Positions 10,995-20,992 of a stretch of 64,000 nt of DNA are shown piece after piece (position 1 is the first letter of the stretch; each line of letters starts with the position of its first letter). Source of the stretch: Gonocerus acuteangulatus (Eukaryota > Arthropoda > Insecta > Hemiptera > Coreidae). Location of the stretch: NCBI GenBank assembly GCA_946811695.1, contig OX328128.1:81474917-81538916 (forward strand). The letters run 5' to 3'. The notes below the pieces were generated by a model. That model saw only the letters and a list, made by a program, of their open reading frames with translations, was not told the origin of the DNA and ran no database searches. The position numbers and the translations under genes are program-made.

Positions 10995-11215
10995 TGTTTA
11001 ATGTTTGTGAGTAAGGCTGAATGGAACTGGGTTTGTGTATGTGCATAGGTGTGTCCATGTGTGTATGTGTACATTTTGAGTATGTTTGTATCTATATGTT
11101 TAATATTTGTGAGTAAGGTTGAATGGATCTGGGTTTGTGTATGTGCGTAGGTGTGTCCATGTGTGTCTGTATGTGTGTATGTGTACATTTTGAGTATGTT
11201 TGTATCTATATTTGC
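10995..11215 (+). repeat. Two-copy GT-rich tandem repeat in LINE 3' UTR
   Basis: TGTTTAAT(G/A)TTTGTGAGTAAGG starts near 10997 and again near 11098. Each unit of about 100-110 bp ends GTGTACATTTTGAGTATG. The second unit has an extra TGTCTGTATG. Tandem repeats in the 3' UTR are common in such LINEs. Confidence 0.85.
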
Positions 11216-11373
11216 CAATGAAAATGACATTGCAAGTAATCTCAGTAAGCAAAATATACCAGAATCAATAATAAATAATTAAATAAAATTCAAAAGCTGA
11301 TCTAACCATTTAATAAATTCAAAAGTAATAAGAAAATATTTCACCACAAAATATAATAAAACATTCACTCGAT

Positions 11374-11429
11374 GGCGTTAATGACCCTAAGGTTGACACG
11401 CCTTAAAAAAAAAAAAAAAAAAAAAAAAA
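11374..11429 (+). other. LINE 3' stem-loop tail and poly(A)
   Basis: GGCGT at 11374-11378 can pair with ACGCC at 11398-11402. Inside it GACC can pair with GGTT around a CTAA loop. The tract continues with TT and 25 A. The same architecture appears in five other retroelement tails in this window, which suggests it is the site recognised by the element's RT; that function is inference. Confidence 0.65.
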
Positions 11430-11825
11430 TTGTAGATTGTGCAATTATGTACAAAACTTGTCTTCACACTTTTTTTCATTAGATTAACCATTTCTGAGAA
11501 ATGGCGATTCCAGAATTATCTTTAGTTTTATTCAACATAATATGCCAGACTCGGCTAGAAGTTTGACGAGGAAACAATGGTTTGGCTACCTGCTCCTCTT
11601 TCTAAGGTCCTGACAATAAGTACCGTTACAGCCCCAGCCATAAGCCTCGCAAAATGACCTGCTTGACATTTGATAATATTAAACTCGAGAAGTAGTTCCT
11701 CTTTTTGTGTCTCTGTTTACCTTAGTTATTAATTTTTATTTATGTTGTACGCCTTATTTTTTAATTGGGTGCTGTTATTTTGATTGCATTTTTTATTCAA
11801 TAAAACAAAGCTAGTAAATGAGAAG

Positions 11826-12074
11826 GATGTTCGCACTTATATAGAAAATAATTTTGGAGGGGACTGGGAGAATTTCGGGGGGGCCTGAAAGGATTTTGGG
11901 GGTATGGGATAATAAAAATCTAGAACATGGAATAGCTAGACAATTAAAACACTATTACGCTATTTTTTTCTCAACTAAGTGATCTTATTATTATTTTTAA
12001 GGTTTTTACGACACATTTTTACCGATTGCGGTGGGTCCAGCCCTTTCAGCCCCCCCCCTTATATACGCCCATGC
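11826..12074. mobile_element. Diverged hAT-type MITE copy
   Basis: The right end reads TATATACGCCCATG, identical to the terminal inverted repeat of the intact copy at 23336-23586. The left end is decayed (GCACTTATATA). The G-rich strand near 11860-11905 and the C-rich end near 12040-12060 correspond to the G and C runs of the intact copy. No target duplication remains. Confidence 0.55.
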
Positions 12075-12593
12075 ACGTTTTTGTTTTATTGTATTGATGT
12101 ATAGAGCATTACTTTAGAATGAGAGCTAGATTGTGTAATTTCCGCTTCTGTGTAAGTCACTACTGCCGGTTTCCCTGACGCCTTAATATCACTTTTATTC
12201 AACATGTTCGATAGGATGTTGACAATTTTCACGAAATATATTAAAAAAAAGAAGTTTATTTCTATTCTAAGATTTTCAAATGACATTAGGGTTAAGAACG
12301 GAACCGCGCTAAGATGATGCAGTTCCTGCGAGTCGGACTTTTTTTACCTAGCCTATGACACTCCCCGTATCACGACCTACCTGTATGCCAAGTTTGGTCA
12401 AAATCGGACGAACGGCATGGATTTCTATAAGGAACAAACGTACAGACAGACAGCTGGTAGACGTTTTTGACTTAGCCTAAGAGACTTCCCGTATCAAGAC
12501 CTACCAGTATTCCAAGTTTGGTCAAAATGGGTCAAACGGTGTGGATTGGTATAAGGAACAAAACAGACAAGCGGACAAACAGACAGACACGTG

Positions 12594-12595
<2 letters not shown>

Positions 12596-12650
<55 letters not shown>
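12596..12650. repeat. (TA)n microsatellite
   Basis: A pure TA run abutting the 5' end of the split Helitron-like element, which probably inserted into or next to it. From 12655 to about 13210 the DNA is AT-rich and I see no gene or repeat there. Confidence 0.95.
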
Positions 12651-12652
<2 letters not shown>

Positions 12653-13214
12653 CCTACTCTTGAGCATTATGGCGTAAACTAACCAACTTTTTGAGGAATG
12701 TGCCTAGTAATGCAACTCCTGCGTGAAGGAAATTTTTAATGTCATCCAATTACCAAATGATTGTTTCTATGTACTTAACATTGAAGGATAATAAAGTCCC
12801 ACTTAATTAAAATAGCTGTGTATATTTCGTATCATAGAGTTGTAATTAAACACTCCATTTTCAGCCCACTTGCTTCTGAATTCGAACCTTTTGTTACAAA
12901 CGCCGCGTGAAAACTGTTTGTTTTTTTAATAACGAAATTGTACTCTTAACGAAATTTAATCAAAGCGCACACGAGGGAAATGTGCCGAATCAATCAGCCC
13001 ATTGAGAAACCATTTCAATTGTACGACTCGAATAAATATTAATTGTTTTTGGTAATTTTTACACATTATTAGGTACTACATTATTACTAAATTTATGAAC
13101 AATAAACCCAAGTTTTTAGGTACCCAGTTTGCTGGATTTCAAAAAACATGTTTCTCATTGCTTTTAAATATTGTAAAGCTACTTTATTAGCAATAATTAC
13201 GGCCAGATAACGAG

Positions 13215-13445
13215 CTAACTAACCAGGTCTTATTTGAAAGTTCGAGGTCGTTGACCAGCAGAATCAGTCGTCGAAAACATGGTTTTTGGTGTAAAATTCA
13301 CGTGAAAACAATCGTAACACGTACGTTTTCGAGTTCATATACTTGCAGGAACTCCTTTTATTGGTTTCTTAACGTAGGAAAACGAATAAAAGCTTTTTTA
13401 AAACGATATCTGTAAACGTTTACGAAAAAAAAACCTATACAACTA
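13215..13445 (-). mobile_element. Old family-A fragment
   Basis: Contains diverged versions of the conserved family-A block in minus orientation: TTGACCAGCAGAATC, GTAAAATTCACG, CAATCGTAACACGTACGTTTTCGAG, and AGGAAAACGAATAAAAGC. Neither end is present. Confidence 0.6.
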
Positions 13446-13685
13446 CTGTATGCATTTGGAAAACATACTAAACCTTTCCATGGGGATATGGTACATTTTC
13501 CTGGTAGTAGTTCAGATGTGTGTATGGGGAATGTGAGGGTTCATAAATTCAACAGTAATATAAAATATAAATATACTTAACATTCAACTCTTACTGTAAT
13601 AATAATGATAAGTAACAGCTTTTTCACTATACTGCATCAAAAAACATGTGTTTTCAATACTCGGTTTGAGTCCGTAAAATAGTAC

Positions 13686-13707
13686 TTTTCGGGCCTAGGC
13701 CCGAAAA
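13686..13707. repeat. 22-bp perfect palindrome
   Basis: TTTTCGGGCC followed by its exact reverse complement. It is GC-rich in an AT-rich setting and lies between two copies of the word ACATGTGTTT about 100 bp apart (near 13643 and 13744). It may be the centre or end of a small foldback element. No function can be assigned. Confidence 0.6.
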
Positions 13708-14109
13708 ATCTTTTTGGTGCGCTAACCTTACCTGCTACTAATAAACATGTGTTTGAAGGAGGTTACTTTTAGATACTGTGATTCATTTATTTGTTTACTT
13801 ATAATAAGTAGTGCGTTTAAAGTGCAATACAACATATATATACCATAACTTTAATCAAAAGTTATCTGTATTCGAAAAGGCAATGCCAAACAAAGGTTTT
13901 AATATAATGAATAATCAGAATTGTACTATAAATATTAATGTAAATGTATAAGTACTTTTCTTCTATTATAGGTTAATAAACAGATGTTTTTTTTCCAAAG
14001 GTGTCAATTTAATTTCTTTTACTGTATCTTTAAGTTATTAATGAAATATAAAAGGGTTTTAATGTACTCAAGTATGAGAAGTATAATGAAAAGTATTGTT
14101 CATAACACG

Positions 14110-14203
14110 TACCAAAAGTGTTTGTTTTCGGTGCTTGGTCTAATTTCCGCACTCGTCTACGCCTCGCGCGTTAAACTCTACCGCGCACCGAAAACAACCA
14201 CTT
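14110..14203. mobile_element. Short foldback element
   Basis: TACCAAAAGTGTTTGTTTTC on the left is inverted as GAAAACAACCACTTTTGGTA on the right, followed inward by CGGTGC/GCACCG. The loop is GC-richer (ACTCGTCTACGCCTCGCGCG) than its surroundings. It resembles a MITE-type hairpin. The 83-residue open frame across it has no protein-like features. Confidence 0.6.
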
Positions 14204-14430
14204 TTGGTACTAGTGATGAAAATAACTATTTGTGAATGGGTGATGTTGCTGAGAGATTGACGCATTCGTGAAGATCCCCATATATTTGGAAGTAGGGTTG
14301 GTTGGTGATTTGAGTTGGATTGGTGGCTGGCTACTCCACTACTCCTTCCTCGGTTTTCTACTCCATATTAATCAATTTAAAATTCGGAGAGAAATGCTTG
14401 GAGCCGGTGACCATTATAACATGAAGAGTT

Positions 14431-15004
14431 TTTTTTTTGTTTTTTTTTATTATTATTATTGATTATTACAACAATATGAGTTAACATATTTCTAGTAATA
14501 TTGCTGGTTCTGTTATAATGACATTGTGAGGCTTGATGTGGGAATATGAACAATTACAAACCCCACAATAGTAATGCATTAAAGAAAAAATAAATAAATA
14601 AATAAAAATATAATATAAAATAATAATGAAACAACTGTAAAGAATTTTAAATGAAAATATAACACACTTTGTGCACTGCAGATGTTAAAGCAAATTGTCT
14701 CTAGGCCACCTCCGCTTCAGCCTTCTATGGGGATTTTGTGGATTTTGGAACGAGGATAGAGAATTTATCAAAGGATTCGGATGGCCTGGGAGATTGGAAT
14801 GGAACTTCTGATAGACTGATTTGGCCAGGGATTGGATAAAGGGGATATTGAAGTCATTATGGAGGGTTAGGTTCGAGACTTAGTAAGGAGCATTGGATAT
14901 TTTTCGAAGGATTTTGGATTGTATTGTTTGTATTCTGTAGGAATTGGAAGGTTTAGTGGAGCCCCATAGTTCTAGTCCATAAGTCCATATTGGTCGGAGT
15001 ATGG
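14431..15004 (-). mobile_element. 5'-truncated Jockey-type LINE with 12-bp target duplication
   Basis: AACATGAAGAGT occurs at 14419-14430 and again at 15005-15016 and flanks the insert exactly. The minus strand ends in (ATA)n plus an A-rich run, as expected for a LINE tail. The insert encodes the C-terminal part of a Jockey-clade RT. No stem-loop tail of the I-like type is present, so this is a different LINE lineage from the one at 9060-11429. Confidence 0.85.
14685..15002 (-). pseudogene. Jockey-type LINE RT, C-terminal fragment
   Basis: The minus-strand translation begins LRPIWTYGLELWG and continues with IQSKILRKISNAPY, LHNDFNIPF and HPNPLINSL, ending RRLKRRWPRDNLL before a TAA at 14685-14687. 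This pattern (WTYG..LWG, QSK.LR.I..APW/Y, ending in RRLKR) is characteristic of the C-terminus of Jockey-clade ORF2. One in-frame TAA interrupts it right after the NAPY motif. All catalytic motifs lie in the missing 5' part. The element is dead on arrival by 5' truncation. Confidence 0.85.
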
Positions 15005-15169
15005 TAACATGAAGAGTAAAGGCCATTTATCACATGAGCATGCCGAATCTCCATGGCTAGGAGGTAGGACCAAGACACGCGTGATGATGACTGAACAACT
15101 AATTTTCCTAAATAATTTTCAGTTTGACTATTTTCATATTCATCTAATCATAGTTTTTTTTTTTTTGTT

Positions 15170-15703
15170 TCATTTGGAGGTAAGAAAGTCTAAGAAAATA
15201 ATTTATTAATAGACCTTAACATGTTTTGGATATTTCCTAACATATCTCGATAACGGTTGGGAAATTTTGGCAAGTTGCCATTCGAAAGTTTACTAAATTT
15301 TGTACGAAAAGGTTCTGATGTAATTTTCGATGGGGCGACGTCCATCAGAGAAATAAGTGCTTCAAACATCAGAATTGTTAGTTTTGTTTTTTCCAGCGGG
15401 TTTTTGTGTCTGTTTACGTTACGTTTTTTTTTTTTTTTTTTATCCACTTAACAGTAAAAAGAGTATTTCAGTAAAAGAAGGTAAGGAAATGAGAAACAAT
15501 GTTGTAGTGCGAACGTTGAGACAGAGGATGAAGTAATTTTCGCTAAAGTTACTTTTTGTTAAAGATTCTGTCAGTTTCCGGTTGTTTCTATTTTATTTTA
15601 TATTTTTTACTAAAAATCAAAACCTACCAATAACAGCTTCTATTCCTTTACTTGGCATAAAAACGGAATCGTGCTTTGATGAGGCAATTCCTGCGAGTCG
15701 GAC
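15170..15703 (-). mobile_element. Family-A fragment, 5' terminal half
   Basis: Body motifs ATTTATTAATAGACC, CATATCTCGATAACGG, GTTTACTAAATTTTG and AGAGAAATAAGTGCTTC appear in minus order. The plus-strand right end is GGAATCGTGC..GAGGCAATTCCTGCGAGTCGGAC, a mutated terminus. The hairpin end and TA tract are absent. Confidence 0.65.
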
Positions 15704-16350
15704 TTTTTATTTTAATTATTGAGCATTATCCCTAAACCCTAATCCTGCTGTCCAGTCACTGTCCACTCCCAACCATCCCTATTCCCCACCACGACGGTTG
15801 AACAGGATGTGGCCCCGCGATCTGCTTTAAGCAATACAAGGGAGTGATAACGGTGGTTATCTTCTCCCCACAAGCCCCTAGAGTGTCTGCAGTTCTCTCG
15901 TCCCTTTTCCAGCTCCAGTACTTCCTACTGCTGCTGGTTGAGGAGTGGGGTACGGCTGTCCCTAGTCATCTCGCTTACCCGAGAGACAAGGGGGCAGCTG
16001 GTGCGGACCCTCGTGATTTTATTTTATTTTTCTTATGTTTATGTGAGCACATTACAAAATGTATTATTATATTACAGAATGTAATTTCATTAAATTAATA
16101 AATAAAAATATTAATAATTATTGAGCAACTACCTTATTTCAGTATATTTGCAGCTATTTTTCTCAGGAGATTGATATTCAGTTTACCTCGTCCTAGTAAT
16201 TAAAATATTTTGCTTACAAACACTGAACCCGGTTGGTCCACTATGATATAAATCAGGAGGCCATTACAGCTCTTCTCCCTTTGCCTTCGACAAGAAGAGA
16301 GATTGCAACTCTGGGCCTTGTTTACAATCCCCTTAAGAGCTCTACTACTA
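15704..16350. other. No gene seen; moderately GC-rich patch
   Basis: Bases 15735-16010 are less AT-rich than the surroundings and open in one frame for 84 codons, but the translation shows no recognisable domain. It could be a 5' or 3' untranslated piece of an unrecognised retroelement. I could not pair it with another copy in the window. Confidence 0.3.
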
Positions 16351-16351
16351 G

Positions 16352-16354
<3 letters not shown>

Positions 16355-16407
<53 letters not shown>
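16355..16407. repeat. (GA)n microsatellite
   Basis: About 26 uninterrupted GA units, the only long GA tract in a window dominated by TA tracts. Open frames across it are artefacts. Confidence 0.95.
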
Positions 16408-16409
<2 letters not shown>

Positions 16410-16720
16410 CTTGTACATTTAGAGGCTTTTATCAGTGCTCCTGTTATCAGAAAGGACCATCTGATACCTGGTTTGCTTGCAATACGCCTCCTCCTAAGTT
16501 ACTAACCTTATCTTGCCTAATTCCTACACCTAGTACTAATGGAGCCATTTCCATGTACATTCCTTCTTCTTATCTCAGTACACGTCCATTTCAACGCCTC
16601 CCAGATTGTAAAATATTATAAACACTGTCCAAATATTAGGGGTTCTCTAATTTATATTTTTGTATCGACATTGTTTATTGTATACAATAGTTTTCACAAG
16701 AAGAAAAACAATTTTAGGAA

Positions 16721-16721
<1 letters not shown>

Positions 16722-16762
<41 letters not shown>
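16722..16762. repeat. (TA)n microsatellite
   Basis: A pure TA run immediately before a sequence resembling the end of a pogo/Tigger element. Confidence 0.95.
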
Positions 16763-16765
<3 letters not shown>

Positions 16766-16832
16766 ATAGACTCTCTCTAATCCGGTGTTTTCGGGACCGG
16801 GGTTTAGCCGGATTAGACAATTCAGTTAGAAG
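16766..16832 (+). mobile_element. pogo/Tigger-like terminal sequence
   Basis: ATAGACTCTCTCTAATCCGG, then a GGGACCGGGG centre and CCGGATTAGAC form the inverted arrangement typical of Tigger-type terminal regions. It follows TA directly. The opposite end was not found, and the sequence is interrupted soon after by a SINE (16909-17110). Assignment rests on resemblance of the terminal words only. Confidence 0.4.
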
Positions 16833-16908
16833 TGGTCACTTATGTATTTGAAAAACCTTATTATTTGAGGATATAATGACATGTGCCATTTTTAATGTTG
16901 CATATTTA

Positions 16909-17110
16909 TTTATTTAAATTTTAACGTCCATTTATTATTAACTACTAATTTTAGGACGGGTTATCTATAGGGTACCACCCTTTTCTAGCCAGGATAGGGG
17001 TGATGCCTTTTCTTTTTTTCGAAAGAAAAGCCACCGCCCCTAGTGGGAATCGAACCCACGACCTTTGGCACGGAAGCCCACGCCTTAACCCTCACGGCTA
17101 CCGGGTCTCC
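16909..17110 (-). mobile_element. tRNA-derived SINE with 13-bp target duplication
   Basis: TGTTGCATATTTA stands at 16896-16908 and 17111-17123, bounding the element exactly. On the minus strand it starts GGAGACCCGGTAGCCGTGAG, which fits a pol III A box, with the B box GGTTCGATTCC about 45 bp later. The body passes through AAAGGGTGGTACCC-type sequence, shared with the 5S-derived SINE at 26436-26628. It ends in a stem-loop CGTCC..GGACG (16924-16957) and an AT-rich tail. The tRNA-like 5' part cannot form a proper acceptor stem, so it is not a functional tRNA. Confidence 0.85.
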
Positions 17111-17264
17111 TGTTGCATATTTAAGTAAAATTTAGTAGAAACAATTATTTTCCTAATAGAAACACATGTTCCTGCTTGTAAAACGAAGCACATAAAACGA
17201 ACTTATGTAATGAGTAACGAACTTATGTAGTTCTCCCGCTGGAAGGAAAATAATCATTTTTGAC

Positions 17265-18060
17265 TTTTTTTGATTCAATGAGTATTTCTCCAAGTTGTAC
17301 AGTATATTCAAGAGTAACAAAACGGTTCTGATACATATTTTTGAGTGTCGTGCTACCTAGTAGTGCTGCCTAGACCTAAAGGTGTCAGCGAGAGCCAGAG
17401 ACCACTGAACCAGTAAAATCTCGGAAGACAGGCAGTTCTGAGCAGACTCTCCCAGGCTAGTGGCTATGTAACACCAGATCTTTGCCTTTTGTTTGTTCTA
17501 GCTTGATATATGGATTAAAGCCAGCGCTGGGGTTTACTTGTAGTTATATTTTATATATATATAGTGTAAACCTAAGACCTAGCTATTAAGAATTAGACAG
17601 TAGGTTTTGTTAGCAGTTATTTTTTATTTTTTTTTTGGTATTTGTTCTTTATTATTTGTAATTACACGAAATTTAGTATGCTTGATTTAAATGATTTACG
17701 TTGCCACCTTCCATTTCTCCCCTCCTTAGGTTAGGATCAGAATCGCCTCTCATGGAATTAATTGCAAGTTTTTGAAAGTGTCTAGTTGCTGAAGGAAATA
17801 TGCCCTGACAGCCTAATCGAGTTCTAGTCAAATGTCTATCTCCAATACTCTTTGTGAGATCCTAACATCACCTAATCTAATCTTAACCTGCGGCAGCCTT
17901 TCATCTCTGGATTACCGCTTCTTCTCTTGGGGTCTTTCCTATAGGCGATACAATTACTTCTAGTTTAATAAGGAATCTTGTATGAAAACCTTTATGAAAT
18001 TATGGCGGCTAGGGAAATGGAGGAAGGGTAAATTATTACCCGCGCATACAAGATATAATA
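17265..18060 (+). repeat. Dispersed repeat X, plus copy
   Basis: From the GATTCAATGAGTATTT block at 17272 through GCCAGCGCTGGGGTTTACTT near 17520 it matches 28820-29180. From AATTAATTGCAAG at 17755 through ATGGCGGCTAGGGAAATG near 18003 it matches the reverse complement of 36290-36560. It is therefore a dispersed element of at least 0.8 kb. No open frame with recognisable domains is seen. In the minus-strand copy it lies directly upstream of a LINE ORF1, so it could be a LINE 5' UTR. Confidence 0.7.
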
Positions 18061-19064
18061 ATCGTTTCTTATGGATAATACTGAATCCTGGAGTGTCATT
18101 ATTTACTGTAAATATTAATTTATTTTTAAGGTGCAATTACCTATTAACAAGATGTTACTTTAATTTAATTTATATATATATATTTAAAATATTCCAACTT
18201 ATCACAGTACCTATCCTTTATTTAGTGTTCTACATGTTTAACCATTTTTTGAAATTAGCAAGTGTATGAATGAATTTATTTTTTGAGTTTATGTAGTGAA
18301 TGCTTATGTGGGTTTTCGGAGATGAAACGTGGAGATTTCCTACTTGCCTTAGAGGGTTGCGTCATTAGATCAACCTTATTTGCTAAAGGAGAAGAGAGAA
18401 AAATAATACACTCATCTGTGCCGAATAAAATAAACAAAAGGGAAGAATTAATTTTCAGATGAAGTTTGTATCGGGGAATAGTACACAGATTCTGAATGAG
18501 TTAGTGAACGCCGACGGAAGAATAAATACATTCGCTGCTATTGCGTGGAATCCCCAGACACGATAGAATACAACTACCAGCGAGGCTGTAATTCCCTGTA
18601 TTTCACTTTTAAATCAAGAAGATTCTATATCTGGCGTGGAACTAAGGGATGTTTGTGAGCTGCTTCCTGGTGTTGCACAAGGCTATGGTTTCAACCCTCT
18701 CTTATATACGGTCTATCTCATACAATATTCCAGCTCTCTTAGAACCATCTCTTACATTTATATCTTATCTCTCTTAATGCTCTTTAGATCCATCTCTTTC
18801 TTCGCTGCCGGTTATTATAGATATATATCTTGCAGGAAATTCTCCGAAGACATAAATATTTATTTATTTATTTTAGTAGCTTCGTAACGCAGGCTATTGG
18901 TTCCATGAAATGTTTAACATACAAATCTGACTTCAAAACGTAATAATAAACACAGATAATATTAAAAAGAAAAGAAAAGAAGAAAACCCCTAATACAAAA
19001 AAAATCTAATTTTAGAACACAAAAACAAAGGAAGTAAGGGGTAAAAAGAAAAATCAGGAACATT
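18061..19064. other. No gene seen
   Basis: AT-rich unclassified sequence. Small open frames (for example 18636-18887) are low-complexity or hydrophobic by composition and show no motif. Confidence 0.4.
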
Positions 19065-19200
19065 TTAGCGCGGTTCCTCCCTCCCCCATAGGGAGGAACC
19101 CCGCTTATAAGGTTGATACAATGAAACAATCCGGAAGTGCCGACAAGAAAATTTCGCGTTTCAGAACCCCTAGAGACCGAAAATAACGGTGGTTCAAATT

Positions 19201-19226
19201 TGTATATATATATATATGTATGTATA

Positions 19227-19270
<44 letters not shown>
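19201..19270. repeat. (TA)n microsatellite inside family A
   Basis: A TA run with TATGTATG and ATTTATA interruptions, broken at its right edge by insertion of the palindromic element. Confidence 0.95.
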
Positions 19271-19275
<5 letters not shown>

Positions 19276-20992
19276 GGTGTCCCGTAAATGTCTAGTCATA
19301 TTGTGAGGGGTGATAGAGGACCCTTAGGGGAACAAAAAATGTTCTATGACGATTTCCCGAATTCCCGCCCATAAGGGAGAAAACGTCGTTTTATTGTTTT
19401 TTCGAGACAAACGTACTTTTTAAAAGAATAATCGTTGTAGCTCCGTCCCAGGTGATACTACTAAAACGGGTGTGAAACCAATCGAAAGCTGAGTAAATTT
19501 ACTATAAGACTAGTTGAGAGTAAACGTAAAAATGAATGAATGTAAGTATGTATATCTTACCAAAAGAAGGCAATTCTAAATTTCCTGACATTTTATTGAT
19601 ATTTCTTTCCAGCGTTACTCCTCAATAAGGAGGATCTGAGATTTCCGGGTTTCAGAAAAACTTCCTCATTTAACTAGCTTTCCATTCATGCATCACAACC
19701 CTGGGTTATTGAAGTATTTGAACGATTTAAGAACAAAAGTTTTAAAAAAAACATGGATCTGAGAAAAGAAAATTATATTTTTTTCTTCAATTTATTCAAA
19801 AAGCAGAAGGGAAATATTTTTTTTTATAAATGTTTACATAAATATTAAGTAAATATTTACTTAAAAGAATAAAAAAAATTACTTCCACGGATATAAAAAA
19901 AAAATCTTAAAACATTAAATAAATAAAATACACATTTATTTTGAATTTATTAATTCAGGTAACTAATACTGGGTCCAGGAGGCGGCCATTAAGGAACCCC
20001 AACCATACATTAACCTCAAAAATTACTATTTTTACCTAAATCACGCATTTGAACACATTTTTACAGGACTATGTACATATTATTTATTAGGGATAGAATT
20101 TTTAATTACCACAACAAAAACGCATGTGCTCAGAATCCCAGTGAGTTTCACGAGCGTAGCCATCAGTATTAATTTAAGGTAAAGCATTTGTTTTCTAAAT
20201 ATAAGTACCTGTAAAAATGTGTTCAAATGTGTGATCTAGGTAAAAATAATAATTTTTGAGATTAATGTATGGTTGGGGTTCCTTAATGGCCGCCTCCTGG
20301 ACCCAGTATTAGTTACCTGAATTAACAAATTCAAAATAAATGTGTATTTTATTTATTTACTGTTTTAGGATTTTTTTTTATATTCGTGGAAGTAATTTTT
20401 TTTATTGTTTTAAGTAAATATTTACTTAATATTTATAAAAATAAATATTTCCCTTCAGCTTTTTGAATAAACTGAAGAAAAAAATATAATTTTCTTTTCT
20501 CAGATCCATGTTTTTTTTAAAACTTTTGTTCTTAAATCGTTCAAATACTTCAATAACCCAGGGTTGTGATACATGAATGGAAAGCTAGTTAAATGAGGAA
20601 GTTTTTCTGAAACCCGGAAATCTCAGATCCTCCTTATTGAGGAGTAACGCTGGAAAGAAATATCAATAAAATGTCAGGAAATTTAGAATTGCCTTGTTCT
20701 TGTAAGATATACATACTTACATTTATTCATTTTTACGTTTACTTCCAACTAGTCTTATAGTAAATTTACTCAGCTTTCGTTTGGTTTCACTCCCTTTCTA
20801 GTAGTACCACTTGGGACGGAGCTACAACGATTATGTTTCTAAAAACCACGTTTGTCTCGATAAAACAATAAAACGAAGTTTTCTCCCTTATGGGTGAGAA
20901 TTCGGGAAATCGTCATAGAACATTTTTTGTTCCCCTAAGGGTCCTCTATCACCCCTCTCAATATGACTAGACATTTACGGGACACCCTGTAT
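19271..20992. mobile_element. Palindromic element (family P), 1.72 kb, arms ~0.8 kb
   Basis: It starts TACAGGGTGTCCCGTAAATG and ends with the inverse, inside a TA run, which fits a TA target. The left arm (to about 20069) and right arm (from about 20209) are near-perfect inverted copies, separated by about 140 bp. Landmarks are mirrored: GGACCCTTAGGGGAAC, ATCCTCCTTATTGAGGAG, and GTCCAGGAGGCGGCC near the centre. There is no open frame of note. A second copy lies at 50953-52570, and a 50-bp stub of one end lies at 48068-48117. Superfamily not determined. Confidence 0.85.

Larger units (their letters stand above)
9060..11429 (+). mobile_element. 5'-truncated I-like LINE insertion
   Basis: It comprises the ORF2 remnant, a GT-rich 3' untranslated region and a terminal run of 25 A residues. 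The left boundary is only approximate: family-A homology ends near 8960 and RT homology starts near 9100. No clear target duplication was found. The last 30 bp before the A-run form the stem-loop tail shared with other retroelements here. Confidence 0.75.
7996..12338 (-). mobile_element. Family-A element containing a LINE
   Basis: Plus-strand left end TTAGCGCGGTTCCTCCC with hairpin; right end GGAACCGCGCTAAGATG..GCGAGTCGGAC. The short TA-rich tract is at 8143-8176. Body sequence runs to about 8960, is replaced by LINE sequence until 11429, and resumes to the end. A hAT-like MITE relic (11826-12074) lies in the resumed part. The same arrangement of MITE plus distal body occurs in the copy ending at 23876, so these two belong to one longer subfamily. 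Confidence 0.7.
7705..12594 (-). mobile_element. Helitron-like element, split by nested insertions
   Basis: On the minus strand the 3' end reads GCCGGGTAACAGCTAG (short hairpin then CTAG). The 5' end near 12594 reads ACACGTGTCTGTCTG, one base different from TCACGTGTCTGTCTG in the intact copy at 62746-63398. Native sequence occupies 7705-7995 and 12339-12594. It contains units of the ~124-bp internal repeat (phrases CTGGTAGACGT and GTCAAAATCGG). A family-A element (7996-12338) sits between GTAGACGTTTT and TACCTAGCC, which are contiguous in the uninterrupted unit near 12465. Confidence 0.7.

Noticed and set aside
14110..14203. Transcription terminator hairpin
   Set aside because: Bacterial-type terminators are not expected here. 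The long inverted arms fit a foldback element.
15844..16098. 84-codon frame in a GC-richer patch, considered as a host exon
   Set aside because: No recognisable domain, and no convincing splice-site or codon-bias support could be judged by eye.
17035..17108. tRNA gene on the minus strand
   Set aside because: A and B boxes are present, but the 5' and 3' ends cannot form an acceptor stem, and exact target duplications show it is the head of a SINE.
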